Part shown: positions 1 to 9,892 of the stretch, one piece after another
Layout: each line of letters starts with the position of its first letter
How positions within the stretch are numbered: position 1 is the first letter of the stretch
Assembly: GCA_033855775.1 (NCBI GenBank)
Contig: JAWVFT010000090.1
Coordinates: 55,050 to 119,049, forward strand
Length of the DNA: 64,000 nucleotides
Source: DASVTR01 sp033855775
Lineage (GTDB): Bacteria > Acidobacteriota > Blastocatellia > Pyrinomonadales > Pyrinomonadaceae
Reading direction: 5' to 3'
Program-made: the position numbers and the translations under genes
The notes under the pieces: generated by a model
What the model saw: only the letters and a program-made list of their open reading frames with translations
Databases searched by the model: none
What the model was told of the DNA's origin: nothing

Positions 1-1
1 G

Positions 2-556
2 CGCGGCCTCTACATGGTTGGGACTTCGACATCGGATAAAAATTTTAACGACGCGGTTGAAGAAGCGCGTTTCCTGCTGCGCTCGCGCCGCCACTTGAGC
101 GGCAACGAGAAAGACAACTTCGGCATTCTGACGCCGGACGCCATCACGGGCATCCGTGACCGCATCCTCGGCACAGTCTCGCTGGTGGCGATTGCCGTCC
201 CGGCCATCGCGCTCGTCGTCGGCGGCATCGTGATTATGAACATCATGCTCGTCTCTGTGACGGAGCGCACTAAGGAGATTGGCATCCGCAAGTCTCTGGG
301 TGCGCGGCGCGGCGACATTCTCAAGCAGTTTATGGTCGAAGCGATTACGCTCTCGGCCATCGGCGGCGCGGTCGGAGTCATCATCGCATGGCTCATCGGG
401 CGCGTCCTGACGGCTGTCTTCTTCCCGACGTATCTGTCCATCATCGCGGTCATCATCGCCATCAGCGTCTCCGGCGGCATCGGCGTTCTCTCCGGCATCT
501 TCCCCGCGTGGAAGGCCGCGCGGCTCGACCCGATTGAAGCTTTAAGAGCGGATTAA
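2..556 (+). CDS. ABC transporter permease, MacB/FtsX type (5' truncated)
   Basis: C-terminal part of an inner-membrane permease of the MacB/FtsX family. The reading frame is open to the left window edge, so the ATG at 14 is internal and the true start lies outside. Visible are three membrane segments and the family signature around the first of them (NIMLVSVTERTKEIGIRK), followed by GARRGDIL and the C-terminal PAWKAARLDPIEALR that ends most of these permeases. Such proteins pair with a cytosolic ATPase and often a periplasmic adaptor to export peptides, lipids or drugs, or to drive mechanotransmission. The next gene encodes a second permease of the same family, so this is the tail of an operon. 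The substrate cannot be told from sequence. Confidence 0.9.
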   Translation, partial: RGLYMVGTSTSDKNFNDAVEEARFLLRSRRHLSGNEKDNFGILTPDAITGIRDRILGTVSLVAIAVPAIALVVGGIVIMNIMLVSVTERTKEIGIRKSLGARRGDILKQFMVEAITLSAIGGAVGVIIAWLIGRVLTAVFFPTYLSIIAVIIAISVSGGIGVLSGIFPAWKAARLDPIEALRAD

Positions 557-623
557 AAGTGATAAGTGATAAGTAAAAGCAAGCATCTCTTTCTTATCAC
601 TTATCACCTATCACTTATCACTG
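557..623. repeat. Heptamer inverted repeat (GTGATAA family)
   Basis: Fills the gap between the two permease genes. The left arm at 559-574 repeats GTGATAA with period 7, and the right arm at 593-621 carries its complement (CTTATCA units). The left arm begins right after the stop codon at 554-556. The right arm ends a few bases before the ATG at 628, leaving no Shine-Dalgarno. One of a class of such elements in this window. Confidence 0.85.
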
Positions 624-627
624 AATC

Positions 628-1884
628 ATGAGCATTCTTCGCAGTGACATTTACGAAAACCTGAAGATGGCGCTTCAGACGTTGCGCACGAATAAGCTGC
701 GCTCGTTTCTGACGGTCATCGGCGTGGTGATTGGCGTCTGGACGGTGATGGCGATTGCCTCCATCATCAGCGGCATCGACACGGCGGTCAAGCGCGAGGT
801 TGAATCCTTCGGCACGCGCTCAATCTTCATCGCCAAGTTTCAGCCGGGCCTGCGCGTCGGTCGGCTGTCGCGCGAAGAGCGGATGCGCAAGGAGTTGACT
901 TACGACGACGCCCTCGCGCTCAGAAGCTTGCCCGCGGTCGAGTTGAGCGTCCCCTTCCTCGATATTACGAACAACTTCTTCGGGCAGAAATTGATGGTTT
1001 CGGCCAACGGCAAGACTTCCGCCTCGGTCAACTTTCAAGGCACGTTGCCGGACTTTGAGCGCGCCGGGACGGAGATTATTTCCGAGGGCCGCTACTTCAA
1101 CCAGTTCGAGAACGACACCAACCAGCAGGTCTGCGTTATCGGCTCGGCGGTGGCGGACAACTTCTTCCCATACACTTCGCCCGTCGATAAGACGATTGAC
1201 ATCGGCGGCAACGAATTTCGCGTCCTCGGCGTGCTGGAAAAGCGCGAGTCGTTTCTCTTCAGCGGCGGCAACGACGAGCAGAACAACGTCATCTACCTGC
1301 CCTTCGACGTGGCCCACAAGCTCAAGCCAAACGCCGACGACGTGTTTATCCTCGCCGTCGCGCGCGCAGGCATGATGGACGAAGCCAAAGACCAGATTAC
1401 AGACCTGCTGCGCGTGCGCAGGCAAGTTCCCTTCGGCCAGCCGGACAGCTTCGGGATGGCGACCGCCGATTCGATTCTAGATCAGTTTCGCGCCATCACG
1501 TTCGGCGTCGCCATCGCGATGGTCGTCATCTCGTCCGTGGGCTTGATGGTCGGCGGCATCGGCGTGATGAACATCATGCTCGTCTCTGTGACGGAGCGCA
1601 CGCGCGAGATTGGCATTCGCAAGGCCATCGGCGCGCGACGCGCTGACATCCTCTGGCAGTTTCTAATTGAAGCGATGACGCTGACAGGCGTCGGAGGCTT
1701 GATAGGCTTGCTGTTCGGCTGGCTGACGACGCTCTTGATACGAATGCTCGTGCCGTCTTACGTGCCGCTCTGGGCGCCCATCGGCGGCTTTATCGCCAGC
1801 GTCGGCATCGGCCTCGTCTTCGGCCTCTGGCCCGCATGGAAGGCCGCGCGACTCGACCCGATTGAAGCCCTGCGCTACGAATAA
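628..1884 (+). CDS. ABC transporter permease, MacB/FtsX type
   Basis: Full-length 418-aa permease. Layout: an N-terminal membrane segment (residues about 20-45), a large MacB-type periplasmic domain (about 50-285), then three C-terminal membrane segments with NIMLVSVTERTREIGIRK and the terminal PAWKAARLDPIEALRYE. The last 100 residues are nearly identical to the preceding permease, which suggests tandem duplication and a heterodimeric exporter. Start at ATG 628. No Shine-Dalgarno is visible because the heptamer repeat abuts the start codon. The partner ATPase presumably lies upstream of the window. The cargo is unknown. Confidence 0.93.
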   Translation: MSILRSDIYENLKMALQTLRTNKLRSFLTVIGVVIGVWTVMAIASIISGIDTAVKREVESFGTRSIFIAKFQPGLRVGRLSREERMRKELTYDDALALRSLPAVELSVPFLDITNNFFGQKLMVSANGKTSASVNFQGTLPDFERAGTEIISEGRYFNQFENDTNQQVCVIGSAVADNFFPYTSPVDKTIDIGGNEFRVLGVLEKRESFLFSGGNDEQNNVIYLPFDVAHKLKPNADDVFILAVARAGMMDEAKDQITDLLRVRRQVPFGQPDSFGMATADSILDQFRAITFGVAIAMVVISSVGLMVGGIGVMNIMLVSVTERTREIGIRKAIGARRADILWQFLIEAMTLTGVGGLIGLLFGWLTTLLIRMLVPSYVPLWAPIGGFIASVGIGLVFGLWPAWKAARLDPIEALRYE

Positions 1885-1919
1885 GTCAGAGAGCAAACAC
1901 GGCAGGCATCGAGAGTCGA

Positions 1920-1979
1920 AAGCTTAAAGCCCTCAGGGTCAACATGAAATTTCATGTTGACCCTGAGGACTTTAAGCTT
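1920..1979. terminator. 60-bp near-perfect palindrome between convergent genes
   Basis: Arms 1921-1949 and 1950-1978 are complementary with one mismatch and essentially no loop. It sits between the permease stop (1884) and the stop of the convergent minus-strand gene (1991), with TAATTTTTTA immediately to the right. This arrangement fits a bidirectional intrinsic terminator, although the stem is unusually long. Confidence 0.7.
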
Positions 1980-1990
1980 CTAATTTTTTA

Positions 1991-2917
1991 CTAGACGAAG
2001 TTTGGAAAGATGGCCGCCAACGTGAGCGCGAAAAGCATGTAGAGCAGTCCGACTGTCAGAGCGATGCCCCACGCCGAGCCGTTGCTCAGGCGCAAGCCCG
2101 TTTCGCGCAGGCCCGTCGCCGTCAGCCACAAACGATAGAGGGCGAGGATGCCTAGGAAGCTGGCGATGACGTAGAGGTACGGATGCTCCGCGGGCGTAAA
2201 CAGCAGGCCCAAATCGGCGCGCACTAGTCCCTGCTGGTCTTTAATCGGGTCAAGCTGGTCTACGGGCTTGACGTAGAGCAAGACGACGCTCAACAGATTT
2301 TGAATCACGAGCGGCGGCATCAAAGCGTAGGCGGCGACCGACAAGGCTTGCCAGTAATTCATCCGCCCGCCGAACATCAGGACGCAGAGCAGAAACAACG
2401 CGGCCTCGAACAGTAGTATCAACAGCGTGATGGCGACGGCGTTAAGCGGCCCTGTGACTCTGGCGGCGGGCGTCTTCGCGGCTTCGATGGTCTGTTCTCT
2501 GGCGATGGTGGCTTGCTCGCCCTGTAGCCAACCGCTCTCGATTAACTTATCAATCGGGGCGGCGGCAATCACTTCCGGCGTCAGTCGTTGCGTGAAGGCC
2601 GCCTGATAAATGACCGTGCAGAGCGCGATGACGAGAAAGGCCGCGAGCCAGCGCGGATGGTGGCGCAGGTTTTGAAAGATGCGCGCCGGTTCGTAGAAGA
2701 CGCCCGTGATTCTATCGGCGGGCGAGAGCGGCGCGGGCGCATCCGCTTCCGGCGGCGGCGGCTTGATAAAGCTCAAGCCGATTACGACCAACCCGATGAG
2801 GAAGGAGAAAAAGCCCGGGCCGCCCCAGACCGAACCGCCCGGCAAGAGTTTCATCCTCCCGCCGACGAACAGTAAAATTCCCAACACGCTTAAGACGATG
2901 CCAACGATGCGACGCAT
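1991..2917 (-). CDS. Yip1-like multi-pass membrane protein
   Basis: 308-aa integral membrane protein. Start chosen at 2917 rather than the upstream in-frame ATG at 2953 because AAAGGA sits about 8 nt before it. Two N-terminal membrane segments (IVGIVLSVLGILLF and the FFSFLIGLVVIGLSF stretch) lead to a proline-rich linker (KPPPPEADAPAPLSP). Then comes a Yip1-type domain: RITGVFYEPARIFQNLRHHPRWL followed by about five more helices. Bacterial Yip1-domain proteins are widespread in Acidobacteriota and lack an assigned biochemical role. No operon partner is evident; the gene converges on the permease. Confidence 0.7.
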   Translation of the reverse strand: MRRIVGIVLSVLGILLFVGGRMKLLPGGSVWGGPGFFSFLIGLVVIGLSFIKPPPPEADAPAPLSPADRITGVFYEPARIFQNLRHHPRWLAAFLVIALCTVIYQAAFTQRLTPEVIAAAPIDKLIESGWLQGEQATIAREQTIEAAKTPAARVTGPLNAVAITLLILLFEAALFLLCVLMFGGRMNYWQALSVAAYALMPPLVIQNLLSVVLLYVKPVDQLDPIKDQQGLVRADLGLLFTPAEHPYLYVIASFLGILALYRLWLTATGLRETGLRLSNGSAWGIALTVGLLYMLFALTLAAIFPNFV

Positions 2918-3103
2918 AGCGGAATCCTTTCTGTGAAAGCAACCAGCCGTCAATTTTTCAAGCCTTGAACGGTCGCTGAAAACTGACGATTGATGGCCGG
3001 GAACTGATTACTCCTGCCCTTTTACGTCCGGCCCGTGAACGAGGTTTCAGTCTCTACTTATAAACAAAGCTTCAGTCGCTCATCCTTCATCCTTGCTTGT
3101 TGT

Positions 3104-4174
3104 TCAAGCCGCTGCCGGGGCGTCCGTCCAACCGTCAATGCGTATGCAGGCGGCTGTGTGGCCGGGCGCGATTTCGCGCAAGTCCGGGTCAATCCGCGCG
3201 CAGTCTTCAATGGCGTAAGGACAGCGCGTGCGAAAGCGGCAGCCCGACGGCGGGTTAATCGGCGTCGGCACGTCGCCTTCGAGCATGATGCGTTCGCGCT
3301 TGCGCTGCGGGTCAGGCACGGGAATGGCCGACAGCAGAGCTTGCGTGTATGGATGCAAAGGTTGCGCGTACAAATCTATGGCGCTCGCCACTTCGACGAT
3401 GCGCCCCAGATACATCACCGCCACGCGCGTCGAGATGTGTTCGACGACCGCGAGGCCGTGCGAGATGAAGAGATAGGTGAGGCCGAGTTCGGCTTGCAAG
3501 TCCTGCAAGAGGTTGACGACCTGCGCCTGCACAGAGACATCCAGAGCCGAGACGGGCTCGTCCGCGACAATCAGTTTCGGATTCAAGGCCAGAGCGCGAG
3601 CGATGCCGATGCGCTGCCTTTGCCCGCCGGAAAATTCGTGCGGGTAACGATTCATGTAGTCCGGGTCGAGGCCGACTTTCCGCAGCAACTCGCCGACGCG
3701 CTCGCGCCGCAGCTCCTTGTCTTTCATCCCGTGAATCAACAGCGGCTCGCCCACTATGTCGCGCACCTTCTGGCGCGGATTGAGCGACGCATACGGGTCC
3801 TGGAAAATTATCTGCATCTCGCGGCGCAACTCGCGCAACTCGCGCTTGCCCATCCCGACGACCCGTTTCTCATCGAAGATAATCTCGCCCGCCGTCGGCT
3901 CGATGAGCCGCAGGATGCAACGACCGACGGTGGACTTGCCGCAGCCTGATTCGCCGACCAACCCAAGCGTCTCGCCGCGCAGGATTTCAAACGTCACGCC
4001 GTCAACCGCGCGCACCACGTCATCCGAGCCTTCGACCGGAAAATGCTTGACCAGCCCGCGCACGCGCACGAGTTCCGGCTCCGGCTCAGCCAACTTTCGC
4101 GCGTCGCGCGCCAACGCTGCCGCCGCTTCACGCGCCGGCACACTCTGCGCTCCCGGTCGCTCATCGAAGTTCAT
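3104..4174 (-). CDS. Oligopeptide/dipeptide ABC transporter ATPase, OppF/DppF type
   Basis: Cytosolic nucleotide-binding subunit of a peptide importer. Visible: Walker A GESGCGKSTVGR, Q-loop FQDPYASLNPRQ, signature FSGGQRQRIGIARAL, Walker B LIVADEPVSALDVS, switch His in FISHGLAVVEH. The C-terminal oligopeptide-transporter extension carries the CRFRTRCPYA Cys cluster, which in relatives binds an iron-sulfur cluster. ATG at 4174 is preferred; a GTG at 4192 would add six residues. It pairs with the OppD-like gene just upstream on the same strand. No permease or binding-protein gene is adjacent, so these must be encoded elsewhere. Confidence 0.92.
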   Translation of the reverse strand: MNFDERPGAQSVPAREAAAALARDARKLAEPEPELVRVRGLVKHFPVEGSDDVVRAVDGVTFEILRGETLGLVGESGCGKSTVGRCILRLIEPTAGEIIFDEKRVVGMGKRELRELRREMQIIFQDPYASLNPRQKVRDIVGEPLLIHGMKDKELRRERVGELLRKVGLDPDYMNRYPHEFSGGQRQRIGIARALALNPKLIVADEPVSALDVSVQAQVVNLLQDLQAELGLTYLFISHGLAVVEHISTRVAVMYLGRIVEVASAIDLYAQPLHPYTQALLSAIPVPDPQRKRERIMLEGDVPTPINPPSGCRFRTRCPYAIEDCARIDPDLREIAPGHTAACIRIDGWTDAPAAA

Positions 4175-4265
4175 TGACGGCTCTTGATTCACAACGCTGT
4201 TCTCGGTTTCTCGTTCTCAGCTTCTTAACTTTGAAGCATCAACTCGTTCATCTTAACTTATTAAC

Positions 4266-5297
4266 TTACGACGAAGGCGACGCCTGCTCGCGCTCGTGGT
4301 CGGCGGCGACGGCTGCGGCCAAGTCGTAGAGCACGCAACGAACGCGGACATCGCCTTCAAGGTCGTACAGCGGAATCGCGTCGCCCTCCGTGCAGCGCGG
4401 CATACGATGCGTGCAGCGCGGGGCGAAGTGGCAACCGGGCGGCAAGGCCGTCGGGCTCGGCACAATGCCCTCGATGGTTTCCAGACGCGAAGCCCGCGCG
4501 GCATCTTTCGCCGTCAACTTCGGAACCGAACGCAGCAAGCCTTCCGTGTACGGATGCTTGGGGCGCGCGAACAACTCCGCGACCGGCGACTCTTCGACAA
4601 TCCGCCCCGTGTACATCACGGCCACGCGGTCTGCCGTCTCAGCCACCACGCCGAGGTCGTGCGTTATCAGCAGCACGCCCAACTCGCGCGTGCGCCGCAA
4701 CTCGTTCAGCAGTTCAAGAATCTGCGCTTGAATCGTCACGTCGAGCGCGGTCGTCGGCTCGTCCGCAATCAGCAACTTCGGGTCGCAGGCCAGAGCCATC
4801 GCAATCATCACGCGCTGGCTCATGCCGCCCGACAGTTGGTGCGGGTAATCGTCAACGCGGCGCGAAGGGTCCGGGATAGCGACTTCCTTCATCGCTTCGA
4901 TGGTCGCGCGGCGCGCGTCCGCGCGCGAGAGTTTGCGATGCAAGCGGAGGGCTTCGGCAATCTGTTCGCCGATGGTGAAGACTGGATTGAGCGAGGTCAT
5001 CGGGTCTTGAAAAATCATGGCGATGTCGTCGCCGCGAATCTCGCGCATGCGCTCTTCGGTCGCCGCCAGCAAATCCTCGCCGTCGAAGCTAATCTCGCCG
5101 CCCACAATCTTTCCCGGCGCAGAAACCAGCCGCATCAACGACAACGCCGTGATGGATTTTCCGCAACCCGACTCGCCGACGATGCCGAGCAGCTCGCCTC
5201 GCTCAACGTGAAAGCTCACGCCGTCAACGGCGCGCACCAATCCTGCGCGCGTCGGAAAGTGCGTCTGTAGATTTCTGACTTCGAGCAGGTGCGACAA
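4266..5297 (-). CDS. Oligopeptide/dipeptide ABC transporter ATPase, OppD/DppD type
   Basis: Second ATPase of the peptide importer, 343 aa. Walker A GESGCGKSITAL, Q-loop FQDPMTSLNPVF, signature LSGGMSQRVMIAMAL (OppD-type GGMSQR), Walker B LLIADEPTTALDVT, and the C-terminal CHFAPRCTHRMPRC cluster. The start is TTG at 5297 with an AAGGAG about 8 nt upstream. The spacing to the OppF gene (about 90 nt) and the shared strand suggest one transcript. OppD and OppF normally form a heterodimer energising two permeases. Confidence 0.92.
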   Translation of the reverse strand: MSHLLEVRNLQTHFPTRAGLVRAVDGVSFHVERGELLGIVGESGCGKSITALSLMRLVSAPGKIVGGEISFDGEDLLAATEERMREIRGDDIAMIFQDPMTSLNPVFTIGEQIAEALRLHRKLSRADARRATIEAMKEVAIPDPSRRVDDYPHQLSGGMSQRVMIAMALACDPKLLIADEPTTALDVTIQAQILELLNELRRTRELGVLLITHDLGVVAETADRVAVMYTGRIVEESPVAELFARPKHPYTEGLLRSVPKLTAKDAARASRLETIEGIVPSPTALPPGCHFAPRCTHRMPRCTEGDAIPLYDLEGDVRVRCVLYDLAAAVAADHEREQASPSS

Positions 5298-5380
5298 CTC
5301 CGTCTCTCCTTCAAGCCGCGCGTTTGACCTTCGACATTATTTTAACGTTCGACATTATACAGACGCGAGCGCAAGCAGCG

Positions 5381-6991
5381 TCAGACCGTCACGGCCTCGC
5401 GGTATTCGCCCCAGACGCGGCGCAGGCGATGGCTGATTTCGCCGACCGTGACGAAGGCTTCGACGCAGACGAGGATACGCGGCAGTAGATTCTCCGTGCC
5501 GCGCGCGGCCTCTTCCAGATGGACGAGCGCGATTTCGGCGGCCTCCGCATCGCGGCTCTCGCGCAGAGCGCGGACTCGCTCGACCTGCGCCTGCTCGATG
5601 GCCGGGTCAACGCGCAACAGCGGCACCGTCGAACTCTCTTCGACCTGAAAGCGATTGACGCCGACGACCGTTTGCTCGCCCGTTTCCACGGCGCGCTGGT
5701 AGTCGTATGCGGCATCCTGAATCTCGCGCTGCACGTAGCCCGTCTCGATGGCGCGCAGCATTCCGCCCATCGCGTCTATCTTCTCTATGTAGTCGGCGGC
5801 GAGGCGTTCTATCTCGTCCGTCAAATGCTCTATGGCGTAGGAGCCCGCGAGCGGGTCAACCGTGTCTGCGACGCCTGCTTCGTGCGCGATGACTTGCTGC
5901 GTGCGCAGAGCCACGCGCGCGGCCTCCGCGGTCGGGAGCGAGAGAGCTTCGTCCATCGCGTTCGTGTGCAGCGATTGCGTTCCGCCGAGCACGGCGGCGA
6001 GAGCTTGAATCGTCGTGCGGACGACGTTGACTTCCGGTTGCTGCGCGGTCAGCGTAGAGCCTGCCGTCTGCGTGTGAAAGCGCAGCATCAAGGAACGCGG
6101 GTCGCGCGCGTTGAAACGCCCGCGCATCGTGCGCGCCCAGAGACGACGCGCCGCGCGAAACTTTGCTATCTCTTCCAGAAGGTTGTTGTGCGAGTTGAAG
6201 AAGAAGGAGAGACGCGGCGCGAAGTCGTCTATCTTGAGTCCGGCGGCGAGCGCCGCTTCGACGTAGGCGATGGCATCGGCCAGTGTGAAGGCGACTTCCT
6301 GCGCGGCGGTCGAACCGGCCTCGCGGATGTGATAGCCGCTGATTGAAATCGTGTTCCAGTTCGGGACTTCGCGCGCGCAGAAGGCGAAGGTGTCGGTCAC
6401 AAGGCGCAGCGACGGCGCGGGCGGATAGATGTACGTGCCGCGCGCGATGTACTCCTTCAGGATGTCGTTTTGAATCGTGCCGTTGACCTTCTCGAAGGCG
6501 ACGTTCTGCCTGCGCGCGACGGCCAGATAGAGACAGAGCAAGGTTGAGGCCGTGGAGTTAATCGTCATCGAGGTCGAAACGGTGTCGAGCGGGATGGCGT
6601 CGAAGAGACGCAGCATGTCTTCGACGGAATCAATCGCCACGCCGACTTTGCCGACCTCGCCCGCCGCGAGCGCGTCGTCCGAATCGAGGCCAATCTGCGT
6701 CGGCAAGTCGAACGCGACCGAAAGGCCCGTCGTCCCCTGCGCGAGCAGATACTTGTAGCGCGCGTTCGACTCTTCAGCCGAAGCGTATCCGGCATACTGG
6801 CGCATCGTCCAGAAGCGACCGCGATACATGTTCGGGCGAATGCCGCGCGTGTACGGATACTCGCCGGGCGCGCCCAAGTCCGTGTCATAGTCGGGCGCGT
6901 CCGTGTTCGACGGATTGAAATCGGCGGGCAGTTCGATGCCCGAAGATGTCAGGAAACGCTCGCGCCGCTCGGCAGTGGTTTTCGTCGGCAT
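5381..6991 (-). CDS. Methylmalonyl-CoA mutase, catalytic (large) subunit
   Basis: Catalytic TIM-barrel subunit (536 aa) of an adenosylcobalamin-dependent acyl-CoA mutase. Signature stretches: YTRGIRPNMYRGRFWTMRQY near residue 50, FDLPTQIGLDSDD, SISGYHIREAGSTA, QTAGSTLTAQQPEVN and GGTQSLHTNAMDEAL. The protein stops before a B12-binding domain, so the small cobalamin-binding subunit must be separate, as in archaeal and many soil-bacterial split mutases. It interconverts succinyl-CoA and (R)-methylmalonyl-CoA in propionate or branched-chain metabolism. The biotin carboxylase and carrier at 23.9-26 kb could supply methylmalonyl-CoA. An isobutyryl-CoA mutase specificity cannot be excluded. Confidence 0.92.
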   Translation of the reverse strand: MPTKTTAERRERFLTSSGIELPADFNPSNTDAPDYDTDLGAPGEYPYTRGIRPNMYRGRFWTMRQYAGYASAEESNARYKYLLAQGTTGLSVAFDLPTQIGLDSDDALAAGEVGKVGVAIDSVEDMLRLFDAIPLDTVSTSMTINSTASTLLCLYLAVARRQNVAFEKVNGTIQNDILKEYIARGTYIYPPAPSLRLVTDTFAFCAREVPNWNTISISGYHIREAGSTAAQEVAFTLADAIAYVEAALAAGLKIDDFAPRLSFFFNSHNNLLEEIAKFRAARRLWARTMRGRFNARDPRSLMLRFHTQTAGSTLTAQQPEVNVVRTTIQALAAVLGGTQSLHTNAMDEALSLPTAEAARVALRTQQVIAHEAGVADTVDPLAGSYAIEHLTDEIERLAADYIEKIDAMGGMLRAIETGYVQREIQDAAYDYQRAVETGEQTVVGVNRFQVEESSTVPLLRVDPAIEQAQVERVRALRESRDAEAAEIALVHLEEAARGTENLLPRILVCVEAFVTVGEISHRLRRVWGEYREAVTV

Positions 6992-7314
6992 AATAATTTT
7001 GTGCCCGTCCGTTGGAAGCTACAGTTTACAGTCAGCGTGCGCTTGGCGAAGTATGACTGGAAGCCTAGCATAGCGAGCGCGAGCGTCGCAATCGCGTCGT
7101 CTGGAAATAGCCGCGCGGACGCGCTCGAAACGAGCAAGCGCGACCAAGGCGAACTCGTAAATTAACAGAGCGACGCTTTCATCCATCGCCCGGCTTGGCC
7201 GCGCCGCGCGTTCACAGGCGGTTGACCCGAAGCATTGGCGTCACTTAGCATCAGGGCAAGTTATGCAAAAACAGTTCCGGGGGAAGCGAGCGTTAATCGG
7301 CGCGAGGTGTCGCA
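6992..7314. other. Gene-free stretch
   Basis: About 320 bases between the divergent mutase and the small protein at 7315. It should contain both promoters, but I see no convincing sigma-70 pair, no strong hairpin and no credible ORF. The AT-rich AATAATTTTG just 5' of the mutase start lacks a Shine-Dalgarno. Confidence 0.5.
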
Positions 7315-7581
7315 GTGGAAATCGACGACGAAGCCAAACAAATTGTGCATGACTTGGGCGCAGCGATTAACGCGGCGGTCGAGTCTTCGAGCGAAGTGGC
7401 CGCGGCCATCGAACGGCTGCGCGCGGCGGGCTACGAGATGGAGTTGACGCTGCGCCTCGAAATCGGCCTGCGCCCTTACTCCGATGAGCCGGGCGCAGGC
7501 GCGGAGGCCACGCTCGATTTGACGGATGAAGATATGCGGACGCTGCGCCGGATGAAGATACGCATTGACGAAAGCCACTAA
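7315..7581 (+). CDS. Small protein of unknown function (88 aa)
   Basis: Acidic small soluble protein starting at GTG 7315 with GAGG about 9 nt upstream. The first half is predicted helical (DDEAKQIVHDLGAAINAAV, then EVAAAIERLRAAGYEMELTL). The second half looks like a strand plus the acidic motif LDLTDEDMRTLRRMKI. I do not recognise the family. It is followed by two further small genes on the same strand. Codon use resembles neighbouring genes. Confidence 0.65.
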   Translation: MEIDDEAKQIVHDLGAAINAAVESSSEVAAAIERLRAAGYEMELTLRLEIGLRPYSDEPGAGAEATLDLTDEDMRTLRRMKIRIDESH

Positions 7582-7631
7582 CGCGCCTCCGGCTTGAACG
7601 ATGACCGCCAAGCTTTTAGCGTCGGCGAGTG

Positions 7632-7766
7632 ATGACGAAATCCAACTATATAGAATTCATCTCGGTTCTCGTGACGATGGCGATTCTCTTCGTGCTGGCC
7701 CTCGTCGCCGTCGCCATCTTCATACGGCAGTGGCGGCGCGAGCGCAAAGACGCGAACAAAAGGTGA
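7632..7766 (+). CDS. Very small single-pass membrane protein (44 aa)
   Basis: A 44-codon ORF that is shorter than usual gene-calling limits. ATG at 7632 is followed by a short polar N-terminus (MTKSNYIEF), one hydrophobic helix of about 20 residues (ISVLVTMAILFVLALVAVAI) and a strongly basic tail (RQWRRERKDANKR). The positive-inside rule predicts N-out/C-in topology. The helix-plus-basic-tail design is that of a genuine small membrane protein. It lies between two other small genes on the same strand. No function can be assigned. Confidence 0.5.
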   Translation: MTKSNYIEFISVLVTMAILFVLALVAVAIFIRQWRRERKDANKR

Positions 7767-7834
7767 AGCAACCGGACGCGGCGGAAGAATCAAAGCAACG
7801 AAGTGAATCCGACTGAAGGAAAAAAGGGAGAGAG

Positions 7835-8029
7835 ATGAAATACACAATAGTTGACGGCTTTGTGGCCGAAGAGGTAATCGCAAAGGTCAACGAGCGGCTC
7901 AAAGAAGGATGGGAACTGCACGGCAGCCTCGCCGTCGGCGGCGCGAGCAAGACGGATGAAGGCGAAGCTCATAATTTGTATGCGCAGGCGATGACGAAGA
8001 AAGCGCCCGAAGAATGGTCTGCGGCCTGA
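7835..8029 (+). CDS. DUF1737-like small protein
   Basis: 64-aa protein with the pattern of the DUF1737 family: an initial strand (MKYTIVDGF), a helix (VAEEVIAKVNERLKEGW), then the characteristic GWELHGSLAVGG followed by a strand ending in YAQAMTKK. A good GGGAGAGAG Shine-Dalgarno precedes ATG 7835. The family has no established function and is often found as single small genes. Third in a row of small plus-strand genes. Confidence 0.75.
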   Translation: MKYTIVDGFVAEEVIAKVNERLKEGWELHGSLAVGGASKTDEGEAHNLYAQAMTKKAPEEWSAA

Positions 8030-8124
8030 GCCAACTTTAAGCAGAGCGGAGAGCGTTGACGGGCAGGCTTTTCGATAGCTCTCGTCTCAAGTTCGATAGC
8101 TTCCGTCGCAAAATCGGGCCTTGC

Positions 8125-8153
8125 TTGCCCTTCCACTGAAAGGCGTGTACTAT
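8125..8153 (+). promoter_or_regulatory. Candidate sigma-70 promoter for a short RNA
   Basis: TTGCCC at 8125-8130, 17-nt spacer, TACTAT at 8148-8153. Predicted start near 8160, about 75 nt before the terminator at 8193-8234 and with no ORF in between. Confidence 0.4.
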
Positions 8154-8159
8154 CAAGTC

Positions 8160-8234
8160 CACTTAGGCGTTGAGGCTTAACGTCTCCGCTAGAGAGCGCA
8201 AGCGTGGTGAGGACGCTTGCGCTCTTGCCTTTTT
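8160..8234 (+). ncRNA. Candidate small RNA (about 75 nt) upstream of atpD
   Basis: A promoter-like pair (8125-8153) and an intrinsic terminator (8193-8234) bracket a segment with no reading frame. The segment folds into a short hairpin (CGTTG/TAACG around 8168-8182) followed by the 13-bp terminator stem. It could be an independent sRNA, or the end of a read-through transcript from the small genes upstream. No known RNA family is recognised. Confidence 0.35.
8193..8234 (+). terminator. Rho-independent terminator
   Basis: Perfect 13-bp stem (8193-8205 with 8213-8225), 7-nt loop GGTGAGG, followed by TGCCTTTTT. It separates the upstream small genes from atpD. Confidence 0.8.
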
Positions 8235-8347
8235 AAGCCGCGCGCTTGGCAGAGCCGAGAGCGATATGGTATCTTGTTCGGCTTTCAACCCTGCCAAGTT
8301 TTTCGCTTAAGATGGCTTTCATCATTTGAGGAGTTAATTAAGAGAGT

Positions 8348-9877
<1,530 letters not shown>

Positions 9878-9892
9878 CGAAAGGGTTGACGG

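Noticed and set aside
557..623. CRISPR array
   Set aside because: Units are 7 nt, contiguous and arranged as inverted arms, without spacers or cas genes.
3035..3949. 304-aa ORF antisense to the OppF-like ATPase
   Set aside because: Shadow frame with no recognisable domain and no initiation signal.
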